Source: Dyella terrae
GTDB taxonomy: Bacteria; Pseudomonadota; Gammaproteobacteria; Xanthomonadales; Rhodanobacteraceae
DNA length: 64,000 nucleotides
Assembly (NCBI RefSeq): GCF_004322705.1
Contig: NZ_SIZZ01000001.1
Span: 2,125,213 to 2,189,212 of the forward strand
Direction: 5' to 3'
The notes beneath the pieces are model-generated. The model ran no database searches, was not told the DNA's origin, and saw nothing but the letters and a program-made list of their open reading frames with translations. Positions 49,838-58,647 of this stretch are shown here, piece by piece. The stretch's first letter is position 1; each line of letters starts with the position of its first letter. A program made the position numbers and the translations under genes.

Positions 49838-50773
49838 ATGCGACGCGAGATCGCCATCGTCGTTTTCCCTGGGTTCCAACTGCTGGATGCCGCCGGCCCG
49901 GTCGCCGTCTTCGAGATGGCCGAGCGGTTCCGGCCGGGCAGCTACAGCATCAGCGTGCTTGCGCCCGAAGGCGGGGTGATCCGCAGTTCGTCGGGCGTCT
50001 GCCTCGCGGCCGAGCCGATGGCGTCAAAACAGTACGACACGGTGATCGTTTCCGGTGGCAACCTCGCCCAGGTGGAGGAACACCAGGCGGGCATCGTCGC
50101 GTGGCTGGGTTGCGACGCGTGGCGGCGCGCGGCAGGTGTCTGCTCGGGTGCCTTCTTTCTCGCCGAGGCCGGCCTGCTCAACGAGCGCCGCGCGACCACC
50201 CACTGGGGCGCCGCCGATCGTTTCCGGTTGCGCTACCCGAAGGTGAAGCTCGACGCCGACCGGATGTTCATTCGCGACGGCAACCTCTGGACATCGGCCG
50301 GCATTTCCGCGGGCATCGACCTGGCCCTTGCCCTCGTCGAAGACGACCTGGGCCCCGGCATCGCGCGTCGCACGGCGCAACAACTGGTAGTGCACCAGCG
50401 CCGGCATGGTGGCCAGTCGCAGTATTCGTCGCTGGTCGACCAGGGCGGCAAGACCGGGCGGTTCGGGGAGCTGATCCACTGGATGCGCACGCGCCTTTCC
50501 GAGCCAATGACGATCGAGCGCCTGGCCGAGCGCGCGGCGATGAGCCCGCGCCATTTCACCCGGGCGTTCACGGCCGAGATTGGCGCAACGCCGGCCAAGG
50601 TGGTCGAAGGCCTGCGCCTGGAAGCGGCCCGCGTGGCGGTCGAAACCAGCCATGTGCATCTGGACCACATCGCCGCCTCCACCGGCTTCGGCGATTCCAG
50701 CCGCATGCGCCGGGCCTTCGTCCGCGCACTGGGCATGTCGCCGCAATCGCTGCGCCGGAGCGCCACGGGCTGA
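49838..50773 (+). CDS. GlxA-type AraC-family transcriptional regulator
   Basis: 311 aa. The N-terminal DJ-1/PfpI-like domain (VVFPGFQLLDAAGPVAVFE, GVCSGAFFLAEAGLLNERRA, TTHWGAADRF) retains the elbow-like Cys. The C-terminal AraC HTH domain has IERLAERAAMSPRHFTRAFT and AASTGFGDSSRMRRAFVRAL. These regulators respond to small amines or other ligands in characterised cases. No strong ribosome site is visible before ATG 49838. The divergent/downstream context does not name a target; the secreted VOC protein gene follows after 198 nt. Confidence 0.9.
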   Translation: MRREIAIVVFPGFQLLDAAGPVAVFEMAERFRPGSYSISVLAPEGGVIRSSSGVCLAAEPMASKQYDTVIVSGGNLAQVEEHQAGIVAWLGCDAWRRAAGVCSGAFFLAEAGLLNERRATTHWGAADRFRLRYPKVKLDADRMFIRDGNLWTSAGISAGIDLALALVEDDLGPGIARRTAQQLVVHQRRHGGQSQYSSLVDQGGKTGRFGELIHWMRTRLSEPMTIERLAERAAMSPRHFTRAFTAEIGATPAKVVEGLRLEAARVAVETSHVHLDHIAASTGFGDSSRMRRAFVRALGMSPQSLRRSATG

Positions 50774-50971
50774 CAGCGGCTCCGCGTCCGGCGTGTCCGT
50801 TTTTGTCCGGAACTTGTCCTTGCCGGCCTTCGCCCGGCGATTCAAGAATGGCGCCATGGGCCACCCCACCCACGCGAACCGTCCGTTGCCCGGCATGTCG
50901 CTTTCCGTCCATCCGGCCGTGGCAGCACGTTCGACGTTCGCGCCCTTCCCGCCTTTCCCGTGAGGATTCGC

Positions 50972-51955
50972 ATGCGCCTTATCCCGTTCGTCTCCGCCTG
51001 CCTGATGGCTTTTGGCGTCGCCCAGTCGGCCATGGCCGCCCCGGCACCCACCACGCGCCTGGATCACGTCCTGCTCTGGGGCCGCAACATCGACGAAGTC
51101 ACCTCGATCATGTCGGTGAAGCTCGGCTTTCAGGTGCGCCCGGGCCGTAACCCCGACGGCGTCGCCAATCGCTACATCCGCTTCGGCGATACCAGCTTCG
51201 TCGAACTGCTCGGCATCACGCGCCCCGATCCCAAATTCGACCCCGGCATGGCCGAAGATCAGAAGGCCCTGAAGGCCGGCCCCGGCTCGCGCACCTTCGG
51301 CTTTCGCACCACCTCGCTCGACACGATCCGCGGCGCCCTGCAGACGCTCAACTATGCCGTCACCCCTGTCTTCTCCGGCCCCGAAGGCAAAAAGGTCGGC
51401 TGGCATCTGTTCGCCTTCGACAAGGCCCCGTTGTCGAGCAATACGTTCTTCATCCAGTACGAAGCGGATTACGCGCCCGATCAGTTCGACCCCGGCAATC
51501 GCGACGACTACCGCGTGACGCGCGAGCATCCCAACGGCGCCCGCGAACTGTCGTCGATCTGGATCGTCTCCGCCGACGCCGACGCCGATCGCAAGCAGCT
51601 GGAAAAAATGGGCTACGGCCACGCGGTGCCCGTAAAGCTGCCGGCGCTGGGCGCGAAGGGTTTCTGCGTGCCGGTGGGCCCGACCTCACTGCTGGCACTG
51701 CAACCCGATGGCGAAGGACTCGCCGCGCAGACGATGGCCAAGACGGGCCCGCGCGTTATGGGCATCAGCCTGGGCGTGAGCGACCTGGGGCGTGCGCAGC
51801 GCTGGGTTGAGCGCGGCTACGAACACGCGGTGACGACCTATCACGGCTTGAACGGCGAGTCGCTTGCCGCGCCGACGCTGGATGATCTGGGCCTGACCAT
51901 CGAGTTCCATGCCATGAAGGCCGGCGCCCTGGCGTGCTCCGGCGCGAAGTCGTAA
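50972..51955 (+). CDS. Exported VOC/glyoxalase-like protein
   Basis: 327 aa. Signal peptide (LIPFVSACLMAFGVAQSAMA) precedes a glyoxalase-like fold: TTRLDHVLLWGRNIDEVTSI and MSVKLGFQVRPGRNP at the start, RYIRFGDTSFVELLGIT next, then a second related half (VMGISLGVSDLGRAQRWVER, DDLGLTIEFH). ATG 50972 follows GAGGA; the GTG at 50960 is an alternative. Export is unusual for this fold. Metal ligands cannot be assigned securely, and the substrate is unknown. It may pair with the GlxA-type regulator upstream. Confidence 0.78.
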   Translation: MRLIPFVSACLMAFGVAQSAMAAPAPTTRLDHVLLWGRNIDEVTSIMSVKLGFQVRPGRNPDGVANRYIRFGDTSFVELLGITRPDPKFDPGMAEDQKALKAGPGSRTFGFRTTSLDTIRGALQTLNYAVTPVFSGPEGKKVGWHLFAFDKAPLSSNTFFIQYEADYAPDQFDPGNRDDYRVTREHPNGARELSSIWIVSADADADRKQLEKMGYGHAVPVKLPALGAKGFCVPVGPTSLLALQPDGEGLAAQTMAKTGPRVMGISLGVSDLGRAQRWVERGYEHAVTTYHGLNGESLAAPTLDDLGLTIEFHAMKAGALACSGAKS

Positions 51956-52003
51956 TCCACGCATGTCACGGGGTCGCACGTGCCAATGCGCGATGCGACC
52001 CCG

Positions 52004-52747
52004 CTATGCCGGCTTGCGCGCGACATGAATCGCCACGATGCCGAGCGTCAGCTTCTCGAACGACACCTCGGTAAAGCCCATCGCCCGGATCTCGTCCGCC
52101 AGGTCCGCCGCATCCGGGAACTGATGGATGCCCTTGAGCAAGTACTGGTAGGCCGAGGCGTCACCACCCGTCGCCAGCCAGCCAATGATGGGCATGGCCA
52201 TGCCCATGTAGTGCAGATAGGCCCGGTGCAACCACGCCGGCGCGATATGCGATGCCTCCAGCACCACCAGCCGCCCGCCCGGCCGAAGCACTCGCAGCGC
52301 CTCGCGCAGCACCTTGTCGCGCTCGCAGATCTTGAGGCCAAGCGAGATCGAGTAGAGGTCGATGCTCGCGTCCGCGATGGCCGGCATGGCGTGGGCGTCG
52401 AGTTGGCGAAACGTGATGTTCGCCCGGAGGTTTGATGCGCGCCTGGACGCCATCGCCAGCATCTTCGGACTGATGTCGGAAGCGATGATGTGATGATCGC
52501 GCCCCAGGGCCTGCGCCGCAGCCACGCGCAGCACGACGTCACCCGTGCCGGTCGCGCCATCCAGCAGATCACGCCACGGCTCTCGCGCAATCAACTGGGC
52601 AACGCGACGTTTCCAGTGGCGGTGGATGCCGAAGCTGAAGAGGTCGCACAGCAAATCGTAACGCGCGGCGATGCGATCGAAGACGGCATCCTGATCCGTT
52701 TCAAAACCGGCGGCGTTGTGCGTGATGTCTTCGCGTTGAGTCGTCAT
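52004..52747 (-). CDS. UbiE/COQ5-family methyltransferase
   Basis: 247-aa class I SAM methyltransferase. FDRIAARYDLLCDLFSFGIH and HRHWKRRVAQLI match the UbiE N-terminal pattern, DLLDGATGTGDVVLRVA is the SAM-binding motif I, and LREALRVLRPGGRLVVLEAS is the post-motif. A quinone methyltransferase role is possible, but the C-terminal half (YLHYMGMAMPIIGWLATGGD) fits loosely, it lacks ubi neighbours, and a main ubiE is expected elsewhere. ATG 52747 chosen over the TTG/ATG a few codons earlier. Confidence 0.8.
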   Translation of the reverse strand: MTTQREDITHNAAGFETDQDAVFDRIAARYDLLCDLFSFGIHRHWKRRVAQLIAREPWRDLLDGATGTGDVVLRVAAAQALGRDHHIIASDISPKMLAMASRRASNLRANITFRQLDAHAMPAIADASIDLYSISLGLKICERDKVLREALRVLRPGGRLVVLEASHIAPAWLHRAYLHYMGMAMPIIGWLATGGDASAYQYLLKGIHQFPDAADLADEIRAMGFTEVSFEKLTLGIVAIHVARKPA

Positions 52748-52817
52748 GGCGGGACCCGGCAAAAGTGGACTGCGATGTCAGAACGATGGCGTCAGGCCCG
52801 CATCGGGGCCCCGTGCC

Positions 52818-53390
52818 TCACGACGACCAGATGTGAACGCGATCCTTGATCTCCCAGCGCCCGCCGTTGCGAACCAGGTACACATAGCCGCCCGATCCAC
52901 ACAACATGCCACAGCCCAGTGCGGTATAGATCACGGCCGTATTCCCGTCGGGGCTGTAGCCCGGCAGGCTCACCGTCATCCAACCCTTGGACTCCGGGTA
53001 GGCACGCTCGATACCCGGCCAGCCCCAGTCCGCCGGCCGGCCTTTGTGGCCCTCAGGAAGGCTGTAGAAGAACCGGTCGATGTCAGCGTGATCGACGAGC
53101 CTCCCGGTGGGACATGCCAGGTCATGGGGCAGGGGCAACGAACTGGCATTCCTTTGCAGAAGGTCGTCGAAGGCGCCCGTCGTGTCGTTCTTCAAATAGG
53201 AGTCCGATGTGGGGCCCTTCGTGTGCGACGACAGGAGGGTATAGCCCTTAGCCAGATGGCAAAATTTCCCGAGTGCTGCCTCAATCACCTGCGCATCCTC
53301 ATGCGCCTGGCGTCTGGCGTTCGGTTGTCCTGTGGCACATGCGCCACAAAGCACCACCAAAGCGGCGATCATCATTGTTCGAACAAACAC
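52818..53390 (-). CDS. Hypothetical lipoprotein
   Basis: 190 aa from GTG 53390, which has GGGGAG just upstream. FVRTMMIAALVVLCGAC is a signal ending in a lipobox-like CGAC (Cys at -3 is atypical). The mature part has two Cys pairs (FCHLAKGY; GCGMLCGSGGYVYLV) and a C-terminal beta-rich segment (WEIKDRVHIWSS). No family is recognised. It is oriented with the UbiE-like gene 70 nt downstream and the broken ATPase upstream. Confidence 0.62.
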   Translation of the reverse strand: MFVRTMMIAALVVLCGACATGQPNARRQAHEDAQVIEAALGKFCHLAKGYTLLSSHTKGPTSDSYLKNDTTGAFDDLLQRNASSLPLPHDLACPTGRLVDHADIDRFFYSLPEGHKGRPADWGWPGIERAYPESKGWMTVSLPGYSPDGNTAVIYTALGCGMLCGSGGYVYLVRNGGRWEIKDRVHIWSS

Positions 53391-53446
53391 ATCTCTCCCC
53401 TTTTTGTCGTGCCAACTTAAAACTTGTCCATGCAACCACCGCGCGG

Positions 53447-54621
53447 CTAACGCTCGGGCCAATGCCAGGCCGGTTCATCCAGCATGCCCTGCCCCGCGAT
53501 GCGTGTCTGGCTGAGGTCCTTGATCACCTCGATGGAGCAGCACGCACCCTCCCGCTCCAAAGCGTCGATCAACCCGGGCGCGTGCGACACCACCCAGATC
53601 TGCGACCGCTCCGACGCCTTGATGATCAAACGCGCCAGCGCGGGAAGCAGGTCCGGATGAAGGCTGGTCTCCGGCTCGTTCAGCACCATCAGCGACGGCG
53701 GACGTGGAGTATGCAGCGCGGCGATCCACAGCAGATAGCGCAGCGTGCCATCGGACAACTCCATCGCCGTCAGCGGCCGCAGCAATCCATGCTGCGAGAA
53801 CAGCAGCGTGAAGCGCCCGTTGTCGGTAGCGATATCCACCCGGGCTCCCGGGAACGCATCGTCGACCGCCGCATTCAGGGCCCCGGCATCGCCAATCTCC
53901 CGAATCGTTTCCCAGGCGGCGGCCAGATCCGCGCCATTGTGGCCGAGCGCGGTTGTCCGCGTACCGATCTGCACCTGTCGTGCCGGCGCATCGCGATCCG
54001 ATCGAAAGTGATCGTAGAAACGCCAGCGGCGGATCTCTTCGCGCACGCGAAGGATCTCCGGAGCGCGCTCGGGATCGCTGATTTGGGAGAACACGCTTTC
54101 GAAGGTGTCCAGCCGGTCGGAAAGTACGCGCCATTGGCGATCCTCGCGGCTGCGAACCATGCGCCCGTGGCGATCGACCAGCAGGTTGGACGAGCGCAAA
54201 AACGGCCCACTCCAGATCGCCTCGCGCTTGATCTCCGGATCCAGGTCAAACGCACTCGGAGGAGCCGCCGGCCCGGGGGGCGGCGGAAACCCAAAATCGA
54301 TCGCGTACCCGAAATCGTCACCGGCAAAGCCGAGTTTCAAGGCAGCCGACGCATACTGGACGCTTGGTTCAATCAGCACTTCACCACGTCGCATGCGATC
54401 GGAAGTGCGCTCTGGCCCCGCCCATAACGTGGAGGTCAGCCCACCCTCCTTCGCCAGCGCCGCCCCACGTTGCCTCCGGCCGTTTCGGCCAGCAGTCGCA
54501 ACGCGCGATAGAGATTCGACTTACCGCTTCCGTTGACGCCTTTCACAAGATTCAGTCGCCCAAGCGGAACGACCAGCGAGCGGATCGACCGGTAGTTGGC
54601 GACGGCCAGCGTGTTGAGCAT
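53447..54621 (-). pseudogene. AAA-family ATPase, frameshifted
   Basis: SMC/RecF-like ATPase split in two frames. The N-terminal part (from ATG 54621, behind GGGGAGGG) has NTLAVANYRSIRSLVVPLG and Walker A KGVNGSGKSNLYRAL, then hits a stop at 54436. The C-terminal part in another frame carries SLMVLNEPETSLHPDLLPAL (Walker B) and WVVSHAPGLIDAL. Reading across the break, one extra G in the GGGG run (54463-54466) would join them as GNVGAALAKEGGLTSTLWAG, an ordinary family sequence. So either a one-base homopolymer deletion inactivated it or the sequence has an error. Function of the intact family is unclear; nuclease or toxin partners occur elsewhere. Confidence 0.82.
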
Positions 54622-54700
54622 GGGTTCCCTCCCCTGAAGTTCCATGCGTTGTCATGAGGACGGCGTCACTGCAGGCGACGCCGTGGCAGAACCGTGAGTC

Positions 54701-55081
54701 TCAAGCCAAAGGATCGGCGGCGTTGTCCGGGCAGAGGAAGGCTTCGATCACGGGGCCCTCAAAATCGTCCGTACCGCTTCTGCCACCCACCTGCCCGCTG
54801 ATCACGGCGTCCCTGTAGCGGAGCGTGCATCGCGTTCCCGTGGCGGGGAAAAACTGCGCATCGCCGAAGTACTGCACATACATTCGGTGCTGGGAGCCAC
54901 CGCGAAGTTCAACCTTGACGGACCTCAGGACAGCGTTGAAACCACTGCCCGCCTTGGGTCGCGGGCCGTATTCCAGGATCAGCGCCGATTCGGCGAGGTG
55001 CGCACCTGGCAGTGATGCCTCAGGCAACGCATTCAAAGTGAATCCGGCCAGTGCGATGACGATTGCAGTTATCACGAACAC
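54701..55081 (-). CDS. Hypothetical exported protein
   Basis: 126 aa, N-terminal hydrophobic segment (VITAIVIALAGFTLNALPEA) likely a signal or anchor, then a small mixed domain with AESALILEYGPRPKAGSGFN, VRSVKVELRGG-like beta segments and FFPATGTRCTLRYRDAVISG. No family recognised. Starts are GTG 55081 or, better placed after the GGGG, GTG 55075. Isolated between the broken ATPase and a gene-poor stretch. Confidence 0.55.
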   Translation of the reverse strand: MFVITAIVIALAGFTLNALPEASLPGAHLAESALILEYGPRPKAGSGFNAVLRSVKVELRGGSQHRMYVQYFGDAQFFPATGTRCTLRYRDAVISGQVGGRSGTDDFEGPVIEAFLCPDNAADPLA

Positions 55082-55687
55082 CCCCTGTTCCGATAAACGT
55101 GCCGCTGTCGAAGCAACTAGGAAATCTCTTGAGTCGACATGCTTAGTCTTGGTGCAGATCAGGCAACGACGCAGCGATGCCCGCTCCCATCTTACGGACT
55201 TCCAAAAATCGATCTGCTACGGTTCACCAGCTGCTCGCGCTTACTTGATGCACTGTCGCATGCAGCCTCGCGCAAAGCGATCGAAGCGCGGGCCAAGGGT
55301 GGTGACACACCTCGAGGCCCGCTGACCATCACCAACTTACAAGGAGTTGATATGGCTATGACGGATTGTACGTCATCCCCTCCCCGTCGCGTCCCCTGCG
55401 ACAAATCCCTCGGAAGTCCCCTGGCCGTCTGCGATCCATCCAGACACGGTTGACGAATAGAGCGCAGCCTATCGGGCGCTTCCGGAGCGTGTGTCTGGAC
55501 CACATGCTGGCGCACTAGGAGCGCCAGTGCCCCGTGCTGCCCGACTTTCAAAACCATACCGCCCGGCGCTTGGACACAAGCAGGCCGACGAGACTTCATT
55601 GCCATGCGCGATGCGTAGTCGCTTTACCCGTGGCACGTCCGTGCGCGCGCGGCGTGCCACACCTCATTCACCACCAAGGAGCACTTC
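55082..55687. other. Gene-poor region with one possible small ORF
   Basis: About 600 nt. Apart from the 33-codon ORF listed separately, I see only short ORFs without ribosome sites. No strong hairpin or RNA gene was recognised. Confidence 0.5.
55352..55453 (+). CDS. Possible 33-aa small protein
   Basis: ATG 55352 sits 5 nt after a perfect AAGGAG, and the frame runs to a stop at 55453. The peptide begins MAMTDCTSSPPRRVPCDKSL and has three Cys. It resembles the neighbouring gene at 55688 in having an unusually strong ribosome site, but there is no other evidence of coding. It may be a degraded start of a longer gene. Confidence 0.3.
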   Translation: MAMTDCTSSPPRRVPCDKSLGSPLAVCDPSRHG

Positions 55688-55987
55688 ATGACGGAATCAT
55701 GCGAACGCTGGGCGATTGGCGACGGCAGTTATGTGATCAACAAGGACGCCACCATCGAATCCTTACTCAATGACTCGATTGAGTGGCTGATGCATGCGTG
55801 GATCATCGTGGAAGACGCGCAACGCAACGCATCGAACAATCCCGTCGACGAGGCCGCAATGCTTCGATGCCGGCTGGGCAACCTGTTTATCTTCGTGCGC
55901 ATGACGCTCCAGTGCGTCAGGGAGGCGCGGGGGAAGATGGGCGACAATGAGCTGGCGACGCCGGTTGTCGCGCCTGCCGACGGCTGA
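55688..55987 (+). CDS. Small hypothetical protein (DUF3077-like)
   Basis: 99 aa, soluble, mostly helical: NKDATIESLLNDSIEWLMHA, then LRCRLGNLFIFVRMTLQCVR. The pattern is reminiscent of small DUF3077-type proteins in pseudomonads, but I hold this loosely. AAGGAG lies 7-8 nt before ATG 55688. No close co-oriented partner; the GlcD-like gene follows after 109 nt. Function unknown. Confidence 0.6.
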   Translation: MTESCERWAIGDGSYVINKDATIESLLNDSIEWLMHAWIIVEDAQRNASNNPVDEAAMLRCRLGNLFIFVRMTLQCVREARGKMGDNELATPVVAPADG

Positions 55988-56096
55988 CCCGCCGCCGTGA
56001 TCCAGGGGATGCTGCACGGAACGGTACTTCCCTGGGCATCCCTTGATCGCCGGATGTGCACTGTCCCCACGCGGGGTTAGCGGTAGACTCCCGCCC

Positions 56097-57464
56097 ATGC
56101 CACTCCCCACTCCGCTCATCGAAGCACTGCGCGCCACGTTTGGCGCCGACCTCTCGTTGGCTGAAGCCGAACGCGTTGCGTACTCCTACGACAACTCGCG
56201 CCTTCACGCGCTGCCCGATGCCGTGGTCTTTCCGACGACGCACGCGCAGGTCGAGGCCCTGGTTCGCCAGTGCCGGGAACATCGCGTGCCCGTCATCGCA
56301 CGTGGCCGCGGCACCAACACGACAGGCGCCACCGTGCCCGTCGATGGCGGCGTGGTGGTGAGTTTCGAGCGCATGAATCGCATCATCCGCCTGGACCCCG
56401 ACAATCGCCTCGCGATCGTCGAACCCGGCGTGCTCAATGGCGACCTGCAGCAGGCCCTGAAACCGCTCGGTTTCTTCTGGCCGCCCGATCCGACGTCTTC
56501 ACCCTGGTGCAGCATCGGCGGCAACCTCGCCTGCAATTCGGCCGGCCCGCGCACCGTGAAGTACGGCAGCCCGCGCGAGAATACGCTGGGCTTGCGCGCT
56601 GTAGCCGGCACCGGCGAAGGCTTTCGCGCTGGCACTTACACCAGCAAAGGCTCCACGGGTTATGACCTCACGCGCCTGCTGATCGGCTCGGAAGGCACGC
56701 TGGCCCTGATCACCGAAGCCACGCTCAAACTCACGCCCAAACCCACGGGTTTGCGCACATTGCGAGCCACCTATCGCGATGTCAGCGCCGCGGCCCACGC
56801 CGTCGCCCGCATCATGGCGCAGCCCGTCACCCCCTGCGCACTGGAGTTCATCGACGACGTGGCGCTGCGCCTCGCGCACGAACACGGCGGCGACAGCGTG
56901 CCCATGGCCGGCGCCATGCTGATGATCGAAGTGGATGGCGAACCGGAAACGCTGCCCAGTGCAGTGGAAGCCGTGAGCCGCGCCGCGCGCGGTGAAGGTC
57001 TGGAATCGCTGGACATCGCGCAGACCGCCGAGGAAACCCAGGCGCTGTGGTCCGCCCGCAAAGCGCTCTCGCCCGCCCAGCGCACCATCTCCCCTAACAA
57101 GATCAACGAAGACGTCGTCGTCCCCGTCAGCCGCCTGCCCGAGCTCGTCGACGGCGTAAAACAACTCGCCGCCCGACACAACGTACTGATCGTCAGCTTC
57201 GGCCACGCCGGCAACGGCAACCTGCACGTGAACCTGCTCCCCCGCGACGACGCCGAGCGCGAACGCGCCCACGCCTGCCTGGCCGACCTGTTCGATCTGG
57301 TCATCCGCCTGGACGGCACGCTTTCCGGCGAACACGGCATCGGCCTCGCCAAACGCCCGTTCATGCCGCTGGCGCTGCAAGCATCCACATTGGATTTGAT
57401 GCGCGCCGTGAAGTCGGCGTTTGATCCGGACGGGATTCTTAATCCGGGGAAGTTGTTGCCATAG
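56097..57464 (+). CDS. FAD-linked oxidase, GlcD/D-lactate dehydrogenase-like
   Basis: 455-aa vanillyl-alcohol-oxidase-family flavoprotein. The FAD-binding domain has ARGRGTNTTGATVPVDGG and SSPWCSIGGNLACNSAGPR; the C-terminal domain has FGHAGNGNLHVNLLPRD and LSGEHGIGLAKRPFM, characteristic of GlcD and D-lactate/D-2-hydroxyglutarate dehydrogenases. It oxidises a D-2-hydroxy acid, feeding electrons to the membrane. No glcE/glcF subunits adjoin it, arguing for a stand-alone dehydrogenase. The ATG at 56097 is chosen; the longer ORF start adds a non-family leader. Confidence 0.9.
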   Translation: MPLPTPLIEALRATFGADLSLAEAERVAYSYDNSRLHALPDAVVFPTTHAQVEALVRQCREHRVPVIARGRGTNTTGATVPVDGGVVVSFERMNRIIRLDPDNRLAIVEPGVLNGDLQQALKPLGFFWPPDPTSSPWCSIGGNLACNSAGPRTVKYGSPRENTLGLRAVAGTGEGFRAGTYTSKGSTGYDLTRLLIGSEGTLALITEATLKLTPKPTGLRTLRATYRDVSAAAHAVARIMAQPVTPCALEFIDDVALRLAHEHGGDSVPMAGAMLMIEVDGEPETLPSAVEAVSRAARGEGLESLDIAQTAEETQALWSARKALSPAQRTISPNKINEDVVVPVSRLPELVDGVKQLAARHNVLIVSFGHAGNGNLHVNLLPRDDAERERAHACLADLFDLVIRLDGTLSGEHGIGLAKRPFMPLALQASTLDLMRAVKSAFDPDGILNPGKLLP

Positions 57465-57480
57465 CGGATGACGGCCTCCG

Positions 57481-57804
57481 CTAGCCGCCGCGACCCGCAT
57501 ATAGAAACGTAGCGGGCACGTATGCCAGGGCTGCGACACCGAGCAGACCGCTGATCACTACGACCCGCCTTAGACGCCTGATCGTCACGCGAATGTCCGC
57601 CGGCACGGGCTGGCGAAACAGCGGCGTCCAGTTGAGTGGCCCTATGCCATAGAAGGCCATATCCAGGCCCGAGGCATAGAGTGCCTTGGCGTATTCGGGA
57701 TGAGCCCGCGTAATGCCACCCCAGGCTTTGCCTGCGATGAGCATCAGGTACCACCGGCTTACGATGGCCGCGAAACCTAACGTCATGGCTGCGGTTACGT
57801 TCAC
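57481..57804 (-). CDS. Small membrane protein of unknown function
   Basis: 107 aa with an N-terminal hydrophobic segment (MTLGFAAIVSRWYLMLIAG) and a C-terminal one (VVVISGLLGVAALAYVPATF). Start is GTG 57804 with GGGAG 5-8 nt before it. No known family. It is the first minus-strand gene next to the repeat-spaced array; its own upstream spacer (57805-57909) has no repeat copy. Confidence 0.6.
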   Translation of the reverse strand: MNVTAAMTLGFAAIVSRWYLMLIAGKAWGGITRAHPEYAKALYASGLDMAFYGIGPLNWTPLFRQPVPADIRVTIRRLRRVVVISGLLGVAALAYVPATFLYAGRGG

Positions 57805-57909
57805 GCTTGCTCCCTTCGCCCTGAATTCGCGCCTCGCCGTATCCGCAAACAGCGCCTGAGGGGTCAGAATACTTTAGGGCGCCCGACCCGGGAACCAGGC
57901 GAATCTACG

Positions 57910-58221
57910 CTACGGCAGCCTGAATTTGCGCGTGGTGCGAGTCGGCCAGATTGACGTGAACTGGGCACCACCTGACACGCGAAAAGCAGCGGAAACGCCG
58001 GCCACAACACCTTGCGATTCCAGAACATCTCTTGCTCGCCGAAAGGCATGGCGCGGGTCAGACGTGAGCATAAAGAGATTGATCTCTTTCGGGCTGACGT
58101 CGTAGCCCTCCATTTCAACGGCATTGCCTAATGCCACCTTCAACTTTCCCTCGATTTCCGTGAGAAAGGCTTCGTCGGTCAGAGACTTTCGCCAGAGCTT
58201 GATGACGAGTTGATATTCCAT
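57910..58221 (-). CDS. Array gene 1: small hypothetical protein
   Basis: 103 aa, soluble: MEYQLVIKLWRKSLTDEAFL, then VEMEGYDVSPKEINLFMLTS and DPRHAFRRARDVLE, ending in a beta-type segment. It resembles a widespread class of small alpha/beta hypotheticals (pattern D-x-x-E-x-N-x-F-x-x-T-x-D-P) often next to toxin or immunity genes, but the role is unproven. ATG 58221 has no strong ribosome site. The upstream spacer contains GTTAGGC 11 nt before the start and repeat copy 1. Confidence 0.65.
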   Translation of the reverse strand: MEYQLVIKLWRKSLTDEAFLTEIEGKLKVALGNAVEMEGYDVSPKEINLFMLTSDPRHAFRRARDVLESQGVVAGVSAAFRVSGGAQFTSIWPTRTTRKFRLP

Positions 58222-58320
58222 AGGTCGATTGTAGGCCTAACTGTCCCGTTTTCGTCGAGCACCAGCCGGAGAATCTTGGCGGCATTGCGTGATTGCACCC
58301 TCCGGCTCTTGAAAGAACGA

Positions 58321-58343
58321 TCTGCTTCGGGTCGAAAGCAGGC
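58321..58343. repeat. Array repeat copy 1
   Basis: CTGCTT (58322-58327), loop containing CGGGTCGA, AAGCAG (58336-58341). Lies in the spacer before array gene 1 (minus strand). Orientation as in all other copies. Confidence 0.85.
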
Positions 58344-58351
58344 ATTCGTAC

Positions 58352-58597
58352 TCAGTAAACCCCGGCAGTCGCGTCAACGATGAAGTTGGCTTTGTTACGC
58401 AGGCACCAGTCTTTCAGTTCATCGTGAAGCGCCAGCCAAAGGCCTTTTGCCCATTCCGGCGCTTTGTCACGCCACGCATCTTCGCTTGGAAGGTAAGCCG
58501 TCAGAACTCCCATAGGAAGCTCCAAAACAAAGGAGCCTCCTGGTCCTGAGCACACAAGTTCTTCCTTCCATCTTGGTTGAAATTTAAACGTACTCAT
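58352..58597 (-). CDS. Array gene 2: small hypothetical protein
   Basis: 81 aa from ATG 58597 (GAGGGA upstream): MSTFKFQPRWKEELVCSGPG, SFVLELPMGVLTAYLPSED, ending NKANFIVDATAGVY. It looks like a compact mixed alpha/beta domain, reminiscent of immunity-type small proteins, but I know no family. The longer ORF to 58651 reads through the repeat (FAFDPKADL) and is spurious. Single gene between two repeat copies. Confidence 0.62.
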   Translation of the reverse strand: MSTFKFQPRWKEELVCSGPGGSFVLELPMGVLTAYLPSEDAWRDKAPEWAKGLWLALHDELKDWCLRNKANFIVDATAGVY

Positions 58598-58612
58598 TGA
58601 TCCCTCGCTAAG

Positions 58613-58638
58613 ATCCGCTTTGGGGTCGAAAGCGAACC
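58613..58638. repeat. Array repeat copy 2
   Basis: CGCTTT (58616-58621), GGGGTCG, AAAGCG (58629-58634), flanked by TC and AACC. Located between array genes 2 and 3, only 50 nt apart. Confidence 0.85.
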
Positions 58639-58647
58639 TCTTACTAC

